This document shows, piece after piece, positions 26,567 to 35,410 of a stretch of 64,000 bases of DNA. The stretch spans positions 124,001 to 188,000 of the forward strand of contig NZ_SMFL01000011.1 in NCBI RefSeq assembly GCF_004349265.1, in the 5' to 3' direction. The stretch is from Dyadobacter psychrotolerans. GTDB taxonomy: Bacteria; Bacteroidota; Bacteroidia; Cytophagales; Spirosomataceae. Each line of letters opens with the position of its first letter. Within the stretch, counting starts at the first letter, position 1. The position numbers and the translations under genes are program-made. Under the pieces are notes generated by a model. It did no database searches. It saw nothing but the letters and a program-made list of their open reading frames with translations, and was not told where the DNA came from.

Positions 26567-29500
26567 ATGAAGTTAGCTTTACGATTGGTTATTGCGTTCG
26601 TGTTACTCTCAGCTGTGAGTAATGCGCAGGACGCAGCCCAGGGATACCTGGATACGTTTGTTGGTCAAACCGGAGCGATTCCAACGATAGACCAGGCTAC
26701 GTCCTCAATAAGTTTTTTAAGATTTCCGGCCGGACGTGCATTGAAACTCACAGGTGGAACGCCTCAGGAAAAAGCACTGAATTTCATTAACCAAAATACC
26801 GGTCTGTTAGCGATTCAGTCTAAAAGTGAAGCCTATCAGGTAAAAGAAAGCAGAAAAGACATTTATGGCATGGAGCATGTCGTTTTACAGCAGTATGTAA
26901 ACGGAGTTCCTGTTTTTGACGGGGTGCTAAAATTTCATTTTAACAAAATTGATGACCTTTCGTCGATGAATGGCAATCGGGTTAAGGCTGGAAAGTTAAA
27001 TACAACGCCTACTATTTCGAAAGAGGTAGCTGCAGATTTGGCAATAAAAATGGTCGAACTGCAAAAATCTGACGGAGGCGGATCAAAGTTGAATCCTCCT
27101 CTGCAAGCCCCTTTGAAAGTAAATAAAAATACCTTGTATGTATTTCAAAAGGGATTGGCACAGGGTTATGAAGGACAAAAGCACCTTGTATATGAAGTTG
27201 AAGTACGAAACGATGTTGATGTTCGTGAGTTCCTGTATATCGATGCCCACACAAAAGAACTGGTAGAACAATTTTCCGGAATGCACGAAGCTCTGAACCG
27301 GAAATTGTATTCCTATCCCACAGGATCAACAACGAATACTATTCCCGCCCTGACCTGGGAGGAAGGAAATGTTTTTCCGGGAGCTTTAAATGTCTGGCAG
27401 AAATCGGAACTGGAAACAGCGGGGCATCTTTATAATTTCATGAAAAATGCGTTTGGGTATATTTCATACAATAATGCGGATGCTCCCATGCTTACTACAC
27501 ATAATAACCCGGGTATTCAATGCCCTAATGCCAATTGGAATGGCGTCTCTGCTAATTATTGCGATAGGACAGCCTCCGATGACGTAGTAGCACATGAGTG
27601 GGCACATGCTTACACCGAATTTACAAGCGGATTGATTTATGCATGGCAGGCAGGTGCGATGAATGAGGCTTACTCCGATATCTGGGGAGAAACTGTGGAT
27701 TTGCTGAACGGTTACATGGATGAGGATGAAGGTATTGCGCTCAGAGCCACGGCTGGTAACGACTGCCCTGCTACAACCACTTCAACCCGCTGGAGACTAA
27801 GTGAAAAGGCATCTGCTTTTGCTCCGGGCGGCGTAGGAGACGGGGCAATCCGTGATATGTATAATCCTAATTGCCTGGGTGATCCCGGACGTGTGACGGA
27901 CATCAAATACTACTGCGCCTCAGGTGTGCCAACCAACAATAATGATGCGGGCGGAGTGCATATCAATTCAGGTGTTTTGAACCATTCTTATGCATTACTG
28001 GTAGATGGGGGAACTTACAATGGACAGACGATCAGTGGAATAGGCCTTACCAAAGCTGCACACATCTACTGGTATGCACAGGCCAATTTCATGACGCAAA
28101 CAACTGACTTTGCAGCACAGGCAGATATACTAGTAGCCGCAGCTGAAGCACTGATTGCTGCAAATACAAATCTACCAAATTTATCCACAGCTGACGCTGC
28201 GCCAACACTATCGGGCCAATATGTTACGGCTGCGGATTTGGCTGAATTACAAAAAGTAATTCTGGCAGTTGAGCTCAGAGCAGCAACAAATTGCGGATAT
28301 GCTCCGATACTCAATCCGGTTGCAACAATCTGTGACGGAGGAACGGCTGAAAATGCCCTGTATTTCTATGATTTTGAAAATGGACTTGAAAACTGGACAG
28401 TTGCAAATACCGGAGTTGCCGGCTGGTCGCCACGTGACTGGGTACTGGTCGACGGTTCATCGGTAGGACATCCTGGAAAGGTGGTTTATGCTGTCAATTA
28501 CAATGGTACCGATTGCAATAATGGTAAGGAACAGGGGCTTATGAGTTTGACCAGCCCTGTAATGACGATTGGATCAGTTAATTCAGGGCAGTTTAACCTT
28601 GCTTTTGATCATTATATCTCATTAGAACAAGGTTATGATGGAGGAAATATTAAGTATAAAATAAATGATGGTGCCTGGACGCTGGTGCCGTCAAGTGCAT
28701 TTTTGACAAACGGATATAATGGTACAATCAGCAGCGGGAATCCGTTGGCCGGACAAGTCGCTTTTACTGGTTTTGATACCGGAACTGTCCTGGGAGTTTG
28801 GGGGCAAAGCAGAATCAATCTGACCGCTTTGGGTCTGGATGCCGGCGAGCAAATACAATTTCGCTGGGATCTTGGTACAGATCTTTGTGGCGGGGTCGAT
28901 GGCTGGTACATTGATAATGTTCGTGTTTATTCCTGTGAAACACCGCTTGTCCCAACGGTCCTTTTTGCCAAAAGCTCGACTACCGTAAATGAGGCAGAAG
29001 CACTTACAGATGGCCTTTCACCCGCTGGCTGTTTGCCATACCTGGAAAAGACAGTAACAGTAAAAGTTACCAAGGCCCCTTCTGAGCCTGTTACTGTGAC
29101 TTTCAATGCGCCAACAGGAACCGCAAAATCAGGAACAACGGCTGATTATAGCTTTAGTCCCAATTCCTTCGTTCTTCAGGCTGGCACTTTATCTCAGGAT
29201 GTTGTTGTAAGAATATATAACGATGCCTACAAAGAAGAAACCGAAACTGCGATCCTGACTTATTCAATAACAACTTCGGGAAATGCTGTGACCGATGATA
29301 AAAATCAGGTACATACGATTTATATCAATGATGATGAGTTACTTCCGGGTACTAAATCTACTCAGGTTTTATATGCGGATTTTAATGATTTCAGAATACC
29401 GGCCGGCTGGAGTGGTACCAATTTTTATCCTCTTGAATGGGCAGTGGTAGCAGGGAGCAATCCAACCACTATATTTTTAGATCCTAATATTCCCGGACAA

Positions 29501-30892
29501 CCTTTTCTGATTGCCAGTAGTACACGGTATGGTCCCGGTGAAAGAACATGGAACATCGAAACAGCTACCTTTAACACCGCTGGCATGAAATCAATAAATC
29601 TTTCATTTCTGGAAGTTTTCAGGATTTTTGCGGGTGGGAGCGATTTTGACGAAATCGGTACGGTTGATGTCTGGGATGGAGCTGCCTGGCATAATCTGCT
29701 TACTGAAACCGAAACAACCGGAAATTCGGGTAGTTACGGAGCGGCTGTGACAAGAAACATTGTCATCCCGGATCAATATGCCAGTGTGGCTATGAAACTG
29801 AGATTCAGGTACACGGCTAACAATGATTATTATTGGGGACTCGACAATATTAAAGTTACTGCCGAGATCCCAACCCAAATTGAGACCTTGGTTACTGCAA
29901 CACCCGATGAGCAATACCTTGGTCCAAATGCAACGGCTTATTTTTATGATCCTGTAACGAAAAATCTGCTTGCAAAAATAGAGAATCTGACCGCTCATGA
30001 TTATGGCTGCACCACGGTCCAGATTGATCGCGCAGGAACGGGAGCAGAAGATTGGGTGGGAGCCTATACCATTACCAAAAAAACCTACAAGGTAACTCCA
30101 GCGAACCCCAATCCAATAGGGGAGTATAATATTACGCTCTATTACAAAGACTCGGAATTAGGCGGCTACAAGAGCTCAATTCAGTCGATGGGCAAAAGCG
30201 AAGCTGGAATTACCATCGACAATTCCAATTCGGGCTCGTATGCCCAGGTACAGGTTATGTCAGCGTTTAATTCCGACTGGGCGTTTAAATCCAAATTCAC
30301 TTCAGGATTTTCCGGCTTCGGCTTATCCAATGCGCCGCCTGTGGGTAGCTTACCTGTAACGTTGGTTAAGTTTGACGGAAAAAATAGCTTGGAAGGAAAC
30401 ATTTTAAACTGGGCTACCACTGCCGAACTTAACAGCGATTACTTCGCGGTAGAGCGGGCAACTGACGTAAAGAATTTTGTAGAAATCGGAAGAGTAGCCA
30501 GCAACGGGACTTCGGCCATCACCAACAATTACAACTTTACGGACACAAAATATGTGAAAGGTATGAACTACTACCGGTTGAAGCTGGTGGATACAGATGA
30601 TTCTCACGCATACAGCAAGATTGTTGGCATAGATGCAGCGAATTTGAGAGAAGTGAAGTTCTATCCAAATCCGGTGCAGGCGATGGTTAACATTGAGCTG
30701 CCTGATGCAGAAATGAACCAGGTTTCAGTGAAAATCATCAATGCTTCCGGTCAGGTTGTAGTTGAAAAAGGTAAAGTCAAAACCACAAGAGGTATTGTAA
30801 CTCAGGATATGTCCAAACTGGGTACAGGTATTTATCAGGTTGTTATATCTAATGAAAAAACCAGTTATAATTTCTCAATATTGAAATTATAA
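26567..30892 (+). CDS. T9SS-secreted M4 (thermolysin-like) metalloprotease, copy 2
   Basis: This 1441-residue paralogue of the preceding gene has the same domain order. It has a signal peptide (to about residue 21), a propeptide, and an M4 domain with H343-E-W-A-H347, NEAYSDIWGE and DAGGVHINSG. Two jelly-roll domains flank a Calx-beta-like domain (EAETAILTYSI region), and a T9SS type A sorting domain opens FYPNPVQ about 75 residues from the end. It differs by a lysine/glycine-rich insert in the propeptide (SDGGGSKLNPPLQ) and a longer segment before the second active-site motif (ALRATAGNDCPATTTSTRW). Both look functional. Tandem duplication followed by divergence is the simplest origin; differing specificity is inference. 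Confidence 0.93.
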   Translation: MKLALRLVIAFVLLSAVSNAQDAAQGYLDTFVGQTGAIPTIDQATSSISFLRFPAGRALKLTGGTPQEKALNFINQNTGLLAIQSKSEAYQVKESRKDIYGMEHVVLQQYVNGVPVFDGVLKFHFNKIDDLSSMNGNRVKAGKLNTTPTISKEVAADLAIKMVELQKSDGGGSKLNPPLQAPLKVNKNTLYVFQKGLAQGYEGQKHLVYEVEVRNDVDVREFLYIDAHTKELVEQFSGMHEALNRKLYSYPTGSTTNTIPALTWEEGNVFPGALNVWQKSELETAGHLYNFMKNAFGYISYNNADAPMLTTHNNPGIQCPNANWNGVSANYCDRTASDDVVAHEWAHAYTEFTSGLIYAWQAGAMNEAYSDIWGETVDLLNGYMDEDEGIALRATAGNDCPATTTSTRWRLSEKASAFAPGGVGDGAIRDMYNPNCLGDPGRVTDIKYYCASGVPTNNNDAGGVHINSGVLNHSYALLVDGGTYNGQTISGIGLTKAAHIYWYAQANFMTQTTDFAAQADILVAAAEALIAANTNLPNLSTADAAPTLSGQYVTAADLAELQKVILAVELRAATNCGYAPILNPVATICDGGTAENALYFYDFENGLENWTVANTGVAGWSPRDWVLVDGSSVGHPGKVVYAVNYNGTDCNNGKEQGLMSLTSPVMTIGSVNSGQFNLAFDHYISLEQGYDGGNIKYKINDGAWTLVPSSAFLTNGYNGTISSGNPLAGQVAFTGFDTGTVLGVWGQSRINLTALGLDAGEQIQFRWDLGTDLCGGVDGWYIDNVRVYSCETPLVPTVLFAKSSTTVNEAEALTDGLSPAGCLPYLEKTVTVKVTKAPSEPVTVTFNAPTGTAKSGTTADYSFSPNSFVLQAGTLSQDVVVRIYNDAYKEETETAILTYSITTSGNAVTDDKNQVHTIYINDDELLPGTKSTQVLYADFNDFRIPAGWSGTNFYPLEWAVVAGSNPTTIFLDPNIPGQPFLIASSTRYGPGERTWNIETATFNTAGMKSINLSFLEVFRIFAGGSDFDEIGTVDVWDGAAWHNLLTETETTGNSGSYGAAVTRNIVIPDQYASVAMKLRFRYTANNDYYWGLDNIKVTAEIPTQIETLVTATPDEQYLGPNATAYFYDPVTKNLLAKIENLTAHDYGCTTVQIDRAGTGAEDWVGAYTITKKTYKVTPANPNPIGEYNITLYYKDSELGGYKSSIQSMGKSEAGITIDNSNSGSYAQVQVMSAFNSDWAFKSKFTSGFSGFGLSNAPPVGSLPVTLVKFDGKNSLEGNILNWATTAELNSDYFAVERATDVKNFVEIGRVASNGTSAITNNYNFTDTKYVKGMNYYRLKLVDTDDSHAYSKIVGIDAANLREVKFYPNPVQAMVNIELPDAEMNQVSVKIINASGQVVVEKGKVKTTRGIVTQDMSKLGTGIYQVVISNEKTSYNFSILKL

Positions 30893-30916
30893 TTTAAAGC
30901 CTTTCCTAGATTACGA

Positions 30917-30960
30917 AGAGATGTTTTTAGAGTTTCGGCTTTAAAAACGTCTCTTTTTTT
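30917..30960 (+). terminator. Strong rho-independent terminator after M4 protease copy 2
   Basis: AGAGATGTTTTTAGAG (30917-30932) pairs with CTTTAAAAACGTCTCT (30939-30954) through wobble pairs around TTTCGG, and a run of seven T's follows. Confidence 0.85.
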
Positions 30961-31071
30961 GTGGAAAAATAGGTGTAGTAAATAGTAAGTTATAGGTCTG
31001 AAAAAATAATCGCCGGTATGCTTAAATTTCTATAAATTGCCTCTTTAAAATATTTTAATAAGTGAATTTTC

Positions 31072-32499
31072 ATGACTCACCGCAGAGATTTTATAAAGGC
31101 AGGCGCACTGGCAGTTGCCGGGTTAGCCACAAAAAACTGGTCTTTTGCAAAAAGCGCAACCAATTTTCCGGTTGTACGCATACCCGCCGACAAACGCAGT
31201 TTTGCCAGTACGGCCGTGGAAGCGACCATTACGCGTATGAAAAAGGTAATTAAGGATCCGGAACTGGCCTGGCTCTTTGAAAATTGTTTTCCCAACACAA
31301 TCGATACAACGGTTCATTTTAAGCCAATTGATGGTAAGCCTGATACTTTTGTCATCACTGGAGACATCGATGCCATGTGGCTTCGGGACAGTACCGCGCA
31401 GGTCTGGCCCTATTTACCTTTACTAAAAGAAGACAGTCACCTCAAAGAAATGGTGGCGGGTCTTATCAACCGTCAGACGAAATGTATCATTATTGATCCT
31501 TACGCCAATGCATTTTACGATCGGCCTAAGAAAAGTGAATGGACAACGGATCATACCGAAATGAAACCGATGCTTCACGAAAGAAAGTGGGAACTTGATT
31601 CGCTGTGTTATACCATCAGGCTTGCTTACAACTATTGGAAAACAACCGGGGATGTTTCGCCTTTTGATGCAGACTGGCTCAAAGCCATGCGTTTAATATT
31701 GCAGACCTGCACGGAACAGCAGAGGAAAGAAAACCACGGTCCTTACAAATTTGGCCGTACTACAGCCTGGTCAACCGATACAGTACCCGGGAATGGTTTC
31801 GGCAATCCGATCAAACCGAACGGACTCATTGCAAGTACTTTCAGGCCGTCTGATGATGCAACGGTTTATCCGTTTTTTGTTCCTTCCAATTTCTTTGCTG
31901 TTGTCTCTTTCCGGGAAGTAGCAGAGCTTTTGGAAAAGACAAAACAGGATGCCAAACTGACAGCGGATTTTAAAGCTCTGGCCTTGGAAGTTGAAACAGC
32001 ACTGAAAAAATTTGCGGTTTACAATCATCCTGAATTCGGCAAAATTTATGCTTTTGAAGTGGATGGTTTTGGAAATCATTTGCTGATGGACGATGCCGGT
32101 ATTCCGGGGCTGATAAGCATGCCTTATCTGGGTGCTATGTCTGTTAAGGATCCTGTTTATATCAATACGAGAAAATTTGTGCTAAGTGATTCCAATCCAT
32201 ATTTCTTTAAGGGAAAAGCAGGAGAAGGACTGGGCAGTCCGCATACACTGATTGACCAGATCTGGCCGATGGGAATCATTGCGCGGGCAATTACGTCTGT
32301 AAGCGACAAAGAAATTGAAGATCAGCTTAGGCAGTTAAAAAACACGCACAATCATACCGGTTTTATGCACGAATCTTTTGATAAAGATGATCAGGCAAAA
32401 TTCACGCGTAAATGGTTTGCCTGGGTTAATACCCTTTTCGGAGAGTTAATTTTAAAACTTGAAAAAGAACGTCCGCATCTGTTGGCGAAGGTTTATTAA
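31072..32499 (+). CDS. GH125-family exo-alpha-1,6-mannosidase, Tat-exported
   Basis: This 475-residue enzyme starts with a twin-arginine-type signal (MTHRRDFIKAGALAVAGLA), so it is probably exported folded to the periplasm. The rest matches GH125: GDIDAMWLRDSTAQVWPY near residues 95-112 carries the catalytic region, and ELDSLCYTIRLAYNYW and FAVVSFREVAELLE follow the alpha/alpha toroid pattern. GH125 enzymes remove alpha-1,6-linked mannose from N-glycans or mannans. The length is normal. It stands alone on the plus strand; the next gene is convergent and separated by a 38-bp palindrome at 32530-32567. Confidence 0.9.
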   Translation: MTHRRDFIKAGALAVAGLATKNWSFAKSATNFPVVRIPADKRSFASTAVEATITRMKKVIKDPELAWLFENCFPNTIDTTVHFKPIDGKPDTFVITGDIDAMWLRDSTAQVWPYLPLLKEDSHLKEMVAGLINRQTKCIIIDPYANAFYDRPKKSEWTTDHTEMKPMLHERKWELDSLCYTIRLAYNYWKTTGDVSPFDADWLKAMRLILQTCTEQQRKENHGPYKFGRTTAWSTDTVPGNGFGNPIKPNGLIASTFRPSDDATVYPFFVPSNFFAVVSFREVAELLEKTKQDAKLTADFKALALEVETALKKFAVYNHPEFGKIYAFEVDGFGNHLLMDDAGIPGLISMPYLGAMSVKDPVYINTRKFVLSDSNPYFFKGKAGEGLGSPHTLIDQIWPMGIIARAITSVSDKEIEDQLRQLKNTHNHTGFMHESFDKDDQAKFTRKWFAWVNTLFGELILKLEKERPHLLAKVY

Positions 32500-32529
32500 G
32501 GATAAAGGTTACACGGTGGTTACTGTGTT

Positions 32530-32567
32530 GATAATGAGCGGACGCCGCGCGGCGTCCGCTCATTATC
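32530..32567. repeat. Perfect 38-bp palindrome between convergent genes
   Basis: GATAATGAGCGGACGCC (32530-32546) and its exact reverse complement (32551-32567) flank GCGC. Because GCGC is self-complementary, all 38 bases are symmetric. No T-tract follows on either strand. It lies between the GH125 stop and the convergent isomerase stop and is much richer in G+C than its surroundings. It may act as a bidirectional mRNA 3'-end structure or be a mobile palindromic repeat. Confidence 0.8.
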
Positions 32568-32596
32568 TCCTGGTCCTCTTTGAAATAATAGAAAAT

Positions 32597-33427
32597 CTAA
32601 CTCTGAATATTTGCTTTAATAAAAGCCAATCCGTCGCGCATCAGCTGTTCTTCGGAATCGAACATTTTGCGCCAGATGTTTGCAACAGGTAATTTCGGAC
32701 TGAATGCTTCAATGCTGATCCAGCCATCGTATTTGATATCTTTTATGGCTGTGAAAATGCCATCCCAATCTACATTTCCTTTTCCGGGTGTAGAGCGGTC
32801 ATTTTCTGAAAGCTGAATAAAAGAGATACGGTCTCCTGCTTTACGAATTGTGTCGCCAATATTTTTTTCTTCGATGTTGGCATGAAAAGTATCGAACATG
32901 ATCTTGCAATTTGGATGATTTACTTCATCCACAAACCGGATCAGCTCATCGCCGCAGCTGGTCAGATAGAGTTCAAAACGGTTCAGATACTCCAATCCCA
33001 AAGTGATATCAAGCGACTCTGCATAATCGGCAACTTCCCGGATTCCTTCAATACCCCATTGCCATTCTTCGGCAGTTGCAGGTTTTCCGGTAAACACACC
33101 CAATGCTGACTGATAAGGCCCCATCAGTTTAGTGGCACCTAAAACCAGGGAGCAATCCAGTGCACTTTTCAGGTGATCGATCGTGTGTCGCCTCATGGCA
33201 GGATCCGGGCTGATCAGGTGTTCGTCCGGTCCGCAGATTGTGTCTGTTTCGCATTGTAAACCCAGGTCATCCAGTTTTTTTCTAAATTTAAACCAGTGCT
33301 CTGGATTGGTATTAAAGATGGGAACTTCTACACCGTCAAAGCCAATTTCTTTGATCAGTTCAAGGGTTGGAAAAAGGCTGTCATCAATCTGATTCCCCCA
33401 TAAAAGGAGGTTCATACTATATTTCAT
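32597..33427 (-). CDS. Xylose-isomerase-like TIM-barrel sugar epimerase/isomerase
   Basis: This 276-residue protein belongs to the xylose isomerase-like superfamily that includes D-psicose/tagatose 3-epimerases, hydroxypyruvate isomerase and sugar phosphate isomerases. The family's metal ligands appear in order: a glutamate in GLEYLNRFE (about 150), an aspartate and histidine in MFDTFHANIEE (about 185-190), and a glutamate in SIEAFSP (about 245). There is no signal peptide. Members interconvert ketoses or keto-sugars; the substrate here is unknown. The gene is single, ends 30 bp from the palindrome, and its upstream region (33428-33699) holds a terminator of another gene. Confidence 0.88.
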   Translation of the reverse strand: MKYSMNLLLWGNQIDDSLFPTLELIKEIGFDGVEVPIFNTNPEHWFKFRKKLDDLGLQCETDTICGPDEHLISPDPAMRRHTIDHLKSALDCSLVLGATKLMGPYQSALGVFTGKPATAEEWQWGIEGIREVADYAESLDITLGLEYLNRFELYLTSCGDELIRFVDEVNHPNCKIMFDTFHANIEEKNIGDTIRKAGDRISFIQLSENDRSTPGKGNVDWDGIFTAIKDIKYDGWISIEAFSPKLPVANIWRKMFDSEEQLMRDGLAFIKANIQS

Positions 33428-33645
33428 TAAGGATAAATTTTGGGAGGCCTGTGACTACTTATTTGGCCAAAGTTAAATAATGGAATTATGGTTCGGGTAA
33501 TATCTGTGAAACAGAATATCATTTATACAATTTTACAATAATAAAATACCAAATAATTTACGGCATTTGATTAGAATTGGCTAAATATTGATTTGATTAC
33601 CCCAAAATTGACTTTTTTAACGGTAAAATTCAGTCTAAACAGCAA

Positions 33646-33677
33646 AAAGCCAAACGCAGTTGTCTGCATTTGGCTTT
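33646..33677 (-). terminator. Rho-independent terminator of the small lipoprotein gene
   Basis: AAAGCCAAACGCAG (33646-33659) pairs with CTGCATTTGGCTTT (33664-33677) with one mismatch, loop TTGT. On the minus strand a run of T's follows, and it sits 23 bp past the stop of the gene at 33700-34137. Confidence 0.75.
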
Positions 33678-33699
33678 GCTTATTTTTGAACCTGCTTTA

Positions 33700-34137
33700 C
33701 TATTGAACCCTGTTAAATATCAGCTGACTGTTATTATTATAAAAAAGAACAAGTCTGTTATTTGATTTAAGATCGTAAATATTAACGTTTGGAAGTGCAT
33801 TTACAAAAGCGTTTCCCCAGGCAGTTTCCTCTCTTTCGGTACCGTCTCCTCCCAGGTGAATGGCGTTCAGCTGGGCCGTTTCGTAAAATCCAGTTAAATA
33901 GTTGGTTGATGAAGTGGCTTCCAGTTCGCCTTTTTCTTTAAAAGTAAGGCTTACATCGTATAATCCGTTTTTACCGGATGGCTTGTTAATTGTATCGTTT
34001 TCTTCGATCACTTTTTCCAATTGCCATTTTCCTGTAAGTTCTTTGTCTACATCAGTAGTAATTGTTGTTGCTGTTTTTCCACAGCCGGCGAGTAATGGTA
34101 ATAGCAGCAAAACTGCCCATAAGTTGAAGTTTCTCAT
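33700..34137 (-). CDS. Small lipoprotein, lipocalin-like, function unknown
   Basis: This 145-residue lipoprotein has a lipobox at C19 (LLAGC). The mature part begins ELTGKWQLEKVIEEND, the opening of lipocalin-like domains (Lipocalin_4/5 and similar), followed by beta strands such as VSLTFKEKGELEA and SNNRLVLFYNNNSQLIF. No ligand can be named. It probably faces the periplasm. It is a single gene with its own terminator at 33646-33677. Similar small lipoproteins are common in Bacteroidota and mostly unstudied. Confidence 0.7.
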   Translation of the reverse strand: MRNFNLWAVLLLLPLLAGCGKTATTITTDVDKELTGKWQLEKVIEENDTINKPSGKNGLYDVSLTFKEKGELEATSSTNYLTGFYETAQLNAIHLGGDGTEREETAWGNAFVNALPNVNIYDLKSNNRLVLFYNNNSQLIFNRVQ

Positions 34138-34481
34138 AATTGCAAATATATTTCAGACTAACAATTGTAAAGGATTCAGGGTACGTTGAGAGGCGACTCA
34201 AAGTTTTATGGTCGTGCTTCTTAGTGATAAAAATTATGCCAGAAAGTTGAGTGTAATCTCAAAAGGTAGAAGTATAACGAGTTTGTTTGCTGATTTCGTT
34301 TACCTTTTGATAACTGTTGGTAGGTGTACATAAACAAAACTTATTTATTTTTTGCAGTTACTGACACATTCTTGCCAAAACCATAGTACCTGTGTTTAAA
34401 GAATCCGATTAATACAAGCTGAATTTTGATCAGAAATTTGGGGATTGTTAATATATTTGGTCAAAATATAGGTAATGTAAG
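34138..34481. other. 344-bp divergent intergenic region
   Basis: It separates the small lipoprotein gene (minus) from the second AraC gene (plus). It is AT-rich with no open frame of note, no RNA gene and no clear palindrome. It should hold the promoters of both genes, but I could not place a confident TTTG/TAnnTTTG pair. Confidence 0.6.
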
Positions 34482-35342
34482 ATGAAAGCGCCAATTCATA
34501 AAAATATTGAAAGCCAGGTTCGTACCGTAACCGTACAGGAGCTCAGGGAATCTCATTTTGATCCCAATTGGCACTTTCATCCTCATTATCAACTTTTTAC
34601 GGTTCTTGAAGGCACAGGTAAGCGGCTGATCGGAGATTCAATTCATACTTTCGAGCCGGGAGATACCGTATTCTTAGGTCCGGATATTCCTCATTTATGG
34701 AGAAGTGATTCCGATTATTTTAATTCCGAATCAGAATTATTTACACACGGTATAGTCCTTTATTTTCAGGAAGATTTCCTTGGTAAGGATTTTCTGGACA
34801 GGCAGGAAATGCTTCCGCTGAGGCAGTTATTTATAGAGTCGAAAAGAGGCATCGCTTACAAAGGCCCGCTTCGCGATCACATCCGCGCCGAGTTGCAGGG
34901 AATGCTGCATGAAGAAGGTTTTCAGAGTATTCTTCGTTTGATGACGCTGCTTGATCGTCTCGCTCACCAAGAAGGGGGGACACCCATTTCCAGCTACGGT
35001 TACGTAAACACTTATAAAGTTTCTGAGACAGAACGTATGCAGAAAGTGCATAGTTATGTACTTCAGCATTTTTCTCAGGATATCCGTTTGGGTGATGTGG
35101 CCTCATTGGCCGGGATGAGTGAGGCCGCTTTTTGTCGTTATTTCAAAGCCCGTTCGAACAAAACTTTTATAGATTTTGTGAACGAGATCCGGATCGGTCA
35201 TGCCTGCAAGCTGCTGTTGGAAGATCAGTGGACCATCGCCCAGATTGCCTACGACAGCGGGTTTGACTCTCTGTCGAATTTTAACAGGAATTTTAAGCGT
35301 TATATCGGACATACACCGCGGGAGTATAAGGGGAATTATTGA
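34482..35342 (+). CDS. AraC-family transcriptional regulator, cupin sensor
   Basis: This 286-residue regulator has the same architecture as the one at 5679-6557. An N-terminal cupin sensor (about 20-95; DPNWHFHPHYQLFTVLEGTG, and GDTVFLGPDIPH) is followed by a C-terminal double helix-turn-helix (about 185-285; RLGDVASLAGMSEAAFCRYF, then GFDSLSNFNRNFKRYIGHTPREY). Such proteins usually detect a sugar or sugar acid and activate nearby catabolic genes. The neighbours are convergent (D-aminoacylase-like) and divergent (small lipoprotein), so no target is obvious. A GC-rich repeat element separates it from the convergent gene. Confidence 0.93.
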   Translation: MKAPIHKNIESQVRTVTVQELRESHFDPNWHFHPHYQLFTVLEGTGKRLIGDSIHTFEPGDTVFLGPDIPHLWRSDSDYFNSESELFTHGIVLYFQEDFLGKDFLDRQEMLPLRQLFIESKRGIAYKGPLRDHIRAELQGMLHEEGFQSILRLMTLLDRLAHQEGGTPISSYGYVNTYKVSETERMQKVHSYVLQHFSQDIRLGDVASLAGMSEAAFCRYFKARSNKTFIDFVNEIRIGHACKLLLEDQWTIAQIAYDSGFDSLSNFNRNFKRYIGHTPREYKGNY

Positions 35343-35360
35343 TAGATCTGGTTATAGTAG

Positions 35361-35410
35361 CAGGGCGCTGGGCGGTGTCCGGCGTTGCGTAATATAGCCC
35401 TTTCAGGGCT
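35361..35410. repeat. GC-rich double-hairpin repeat element, copy A
   Basis: The sequence CAGGGCGCTGGGCGGTGTCC is followed by GGCGTTGCGTAATATAGCCC and TTTCAGGGCT. The 3' half forms the hairpin AGCCCT-TTC-AGGGCT, which overlaps the stop codon of the D-aminoacylase-like gene. It resembles copy B at 38766-38807. Elements of this shape (a GGGC-rich hairpin, then an AGCCCTTTCAGGGCT-type hairpin) are dispersed in many Bacteroidota genomes; that is from general knowledge, not from this sequence. Confidence 0.55.
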
